From positions 1 to 64,000 of the forward strand of contig SCPD01000019.1 of NCBI GenBank assembly GCA_005502925.1: a stretch of DNA of 64,000 bases. Reading direction: 5' to 3'. A program made the position numbers and the translations under genes. Under the pieces are notes generated by a model. It was not told the DNA's origin. It worked only from the letters and a program-made list of their open reading frames with translations, and searched no databases. The DNA comes from Rhizobiales bacterium Y(2018). GTDB taxonomy: Bacteria; Pseudomonadota; Alphaproteobacteria; Rhizobiales; Aestuariivirgaceae. This document shows, piece by piece, positions 62,370-64,000 of the stretch; within the stretch, counting starts at the first letter, position 1; every line of letters starts with the position of its first letter.

Positions 62370-63206
62370 ATGAAATTCCTCACTCTGATCCTCGCCGCCG
62401 GCGCGGCGGCTCTGTCTTTTGTGAATCCGGCCCGTGCCGCCGATCTCGAATTGTGGCGTCTCGATTGCGGCCGCATCGAGGTGCGCGATTTGTCCTTCTT
62501 CTCCGACAGTTTCGCCTATGGCGGACAGTCCCGCAGCCTGACGGACAGCTGCTACCTCATCCGCCACGAGAAGCAATTCATGCTGTGGGATACGGGCCTG
62601 CCCGCCGGCCTGATCGGCGCCAAGCTGGACCCGAAGGCAATGCTTTCGCCCACACTCGACGTCGATATTCCAAGCCAGCTCGCCAGGATCGGCGTCAAGC
62701 CGGAGCAGGTCGCGTTGATCGGCATCAGCCATAACCATTTCGATCATGTCGGGCAGGCGGCTACTTTTCCCGGCGCGCGGCTGCTCATCGGCAAGGCCGA
62801 TTTCGATGCGCTCAAGATGTCGCCGCCGCCCTTCGGTGTCGAACCGACCCTGTTGTCGCCCTGGCTCGATGGAAAATCCAAGGTCGAGCCTGTTACCGGA
62901 GATTATGACGTCTTCGGCGACGGTAGCGTCATGATGCTGAAGATGCCGGGCCATACGCCGGGCGAGATGAGCCTCCTGGTCCGTCTGCCGAAAACCGGTC
63001 CGATCCTTCTCTCTGGCGATGTCGTGCATTTTCACGAGCAGCTGGCGCGCCACGGCGTGCCGCCCTTCAACAGCGACCGCGGCGAGAGCCTCGCCTCGAT
63101 GAACCGCCTGTCGGCGATCGCCAAGGAGCTTAACGCGCGCCTCATTGTCCAGCATGACGAGACGCATATCGGCAAGCTGCCGGCTTTCCCCAAAAGCGCC
63201 AGATGA
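62370..63206 (+). CDS. Periplasmic MBL-fold hydrolase, AHL lactonase-like
   Basis: A 278-residue protein with a signal peptide (MKFLTLILAAGAAALSFVNPARA). The metallo-beta-lactamase fold shows H-x-H-x-D-H in SHNHFDHVG, a His in MPGHTPGEMS, the bridging Asp in LLSGDVVHF and a His in VQHDETHIG. LWRLDCGRIEV and CYLIRHEKQFMLWDTGLP resemble N-acyl-homoserine lactonases, so quorum quenching is possible; other lactones or esters are not excluded. AAGGAGA precedes ATG 62370. Confidence 0.82.
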   Translation: MKFLTLILAAGAAALSFVNPARAADLELWRLDCGRIEVRDLSFFSDSFAYGGQSRSLTDSCYLIRHEKQFMLWDTGLPAGLIGAKLDPKAMLSPTLDVDIPSQLARIGVKPEQVALIGISHNHFDHVGQAATFPGARLLIGKADFDALKMSPPPFGVEPTLLSPWLDGKSKVEPVTGDYDVFGDGSVMMLKMPGHTPGEMSLLVRLPKTGPILLSGDVVHFHEQLARHGVPPFNSDRGESLASMNRLSAIAKELNARLIVQHDETHIGKLPAFPKSAR

Positions 63207-63209
63207 CGC

Positions 63210-64000
63210 CTATCTCTCGCCCTTGCGATAGGGGATCATCAGCGCGCGCGGGTAAGACGCGCGCCGCGACATGATGATGAGCGCCAGGATGGAGAGCGCA
63301 TAAGGCAGCATCAGGAAGATCTGATAAGGCACGAAGGCGCCGGCGAGCTGCTGCAACCGCAGCTGATAGGCATCGAAGGCGGCGAAGAGCAGGGCGCCGA
63401 GCAGCGCCTTGCCCGGCCGCCAGGAGCCGAAGACGACCAGAGCGATGGCGATCCAGCCGCGGCCATTGACCATCTCGAAATAGAAGGAGTTGAAGGCCGA
63501 CAAAGTCAGGAAGGCGCCGCCGATGCCCATCAGCGCGCTGCCCGCCACGACGGCGAGGATGCGCACCTTGGTGACGTCGATGCCCTGCGCTTCGACCGCA
63601 GCTGGATTTTCGCCTGCGGTCCGGACCGCGAGCCCGGCGGGTGTGCGATAGAGAAACCAGCCGACAAGCCCTGCCGCGATGAAAGCGAGATAGGTCAGCG
63701 GCGTCTGGCGGAACAAGGCTTCGCCGAAGAAGGGAATGTCGGACAGGATCGGAACCGCCCAGGGCTGGAAGGGTTCGATCTTGGGCGGCGAGGTCACTTC
63801 CGGGAAAGCGAGGCGGTAGGTGTAATAGGTGAGGCTCGCGGCGAAGAGGGTGATGCCGATGCCGGTCACATGCTGCGACAGGCCGAGCGGCACCACCAGG
63901 ATCGCGTGCAGGAGGCCGAAGGCCGATCCGGCGAGTGCCGCGACGAGCACGCCCAGCCACAGATCACCGCCCTGATAGACGGTGAACCAGCCGGCGAAGG
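63210..64000 (-). CDS. ABC transporter permease, BMP/nucleoside type (partial)
   Basis: The gene is cut by the window end; its 5' part lies beyond base 64000. The visible 263 or so residues hold about seven spans. LAVRTAGENPAAVEAQGIDVTKVRILAVVAGSALMGIGGAFLTL is the conserved loop of the branched-chain/simple-sugar permease family, and the sum fits the YufQ/NupQ type that works with a BmpA-like binding protein. The stop is at 63210, 3 bp from the convergent hydrolase. Confidence 0.88.
   Translation of the reverse strand, partial: FAGWFTVYQGGDLWLGVLVAALAGSAFGLLHAILVVPLGLSQHVTGIGITLFAASLTYYTYRLAFPEVTSPPKIEPFQPWAVPILSDIPFFGEALFRQTPLTYLAFIAAGLVGWFLYRTPAGLAVRTAGENPAAVEAQGIDVTKVRILAVVAGSALMGIGGAFLTLSAFNSFYFEMVNGRGWIAIALVVFGSWRPGKALLGALLFAAFDAYQLRLQQLAGAFVPYQIFLMLPYALSILALIIMSRRASYPRALMIPYRKGER

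Noticed and set aside
1-64000. CRISPR arrays, rRNA genes, complete insertion sequences, prophage genes and a replication origin.
   Set aside because: I looked for regularly spaced repeats, rRNA segments, transposases, integrases and phage structural genes and saw none.

Overview
The window is GC-rich chromosomal DNA of an alphaproteobacterium, most probably of the Hyphomicrobiales (Rhizobiales). Supporting signs are the intergenic palindromic repeats of rhizobial type, a D-xylose dehydrogenase/aldonate dehydratase pair resembling Caulobacter XylB/XylD, many small overlapping operons, and housekeeping genes (polA, prmB). The assignment rests on family resemblance only.

Layout. 0.4-7.1 kb: a TetR regulator divergent from a glutathione S-transferase gene with a palindromic operator between them, then a GNAT protein, an ATP-grasp protein, a Tat-exported phosphoesterase gene broken by a 110-bp palindromic element, an MHS-type MFS transporter and a flavin-dependent oxidoreductase. 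7.2-16.2 kb: a complete siderophore-iron uptake locus on the minus strand (FhuF-like reductase, TonB receptor with signalling STN domain, binding protein, two FecCD permeases, ATPase, FecI-type sigma factor, FecR-type anti-sigma factor). 16.5-17.4 kb: an alpha/beta hydrolase.

17.9-29.5 kb is an AT-richer island holding one plus-strand operon. It encodes a GNAT-ABC ATPase fusion, an 840-residue protein that may be DrmE-like, a DrmA-type helicase, a DrmB-type DUF1998 protein, a DrmC-type phospholipase D and a DUF2971 protein. This is a DISARM-like anti-phage locus with no methyltransferase. The GNAT-ABC fusion stands where a modification gene might be expected. A tRNA-Arg(CCG) gene lies just beyond the right edge.

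30.2-42.2 kb looks like a peptide natural-product (RiPP) region. A cyclase/ATPase regulator overlaps a YcaO gene, followed by tfuA, a thermolysin-type peptidase and an orphan protein. Convergent to these run an MFS exporter, a SufS-like cysteine desulfurase and a PaaK/CapK-like adenylating enzyme. Divergent from the adenylating enzyme are three tandem 66-bp genes for nearly identical 21-residue cationic peptides (41208-41649), too short for ordinary gene calling. I infer that these are the precursor peptides of a cluster that could install sulfur (thioamide or thiocarboxylate). I do not recognise the family.

42.3-51.5 kb is mostly core metabolism: an acyltransferase, polA, a DinB protein, sugar oxidation genes and prmB. 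51.5-61.4 kb is an amino-sugar (probably N-acetylgalactosamine) catabolic locus. A deacetylase, ROK kinase, AgaS isomerase, a composite RpiR/DeoR regulator and an ABC ATPase lie on the minus strand, divergent from a binding protein, two permeases and a KbaZ-type protein. Two matching 15-bp sites in the divergent promoter region are candidate operators. The window ends with an AraC regulator, a periplasmic lactonase-like metallo-hydrolase and a partial ABC permease.
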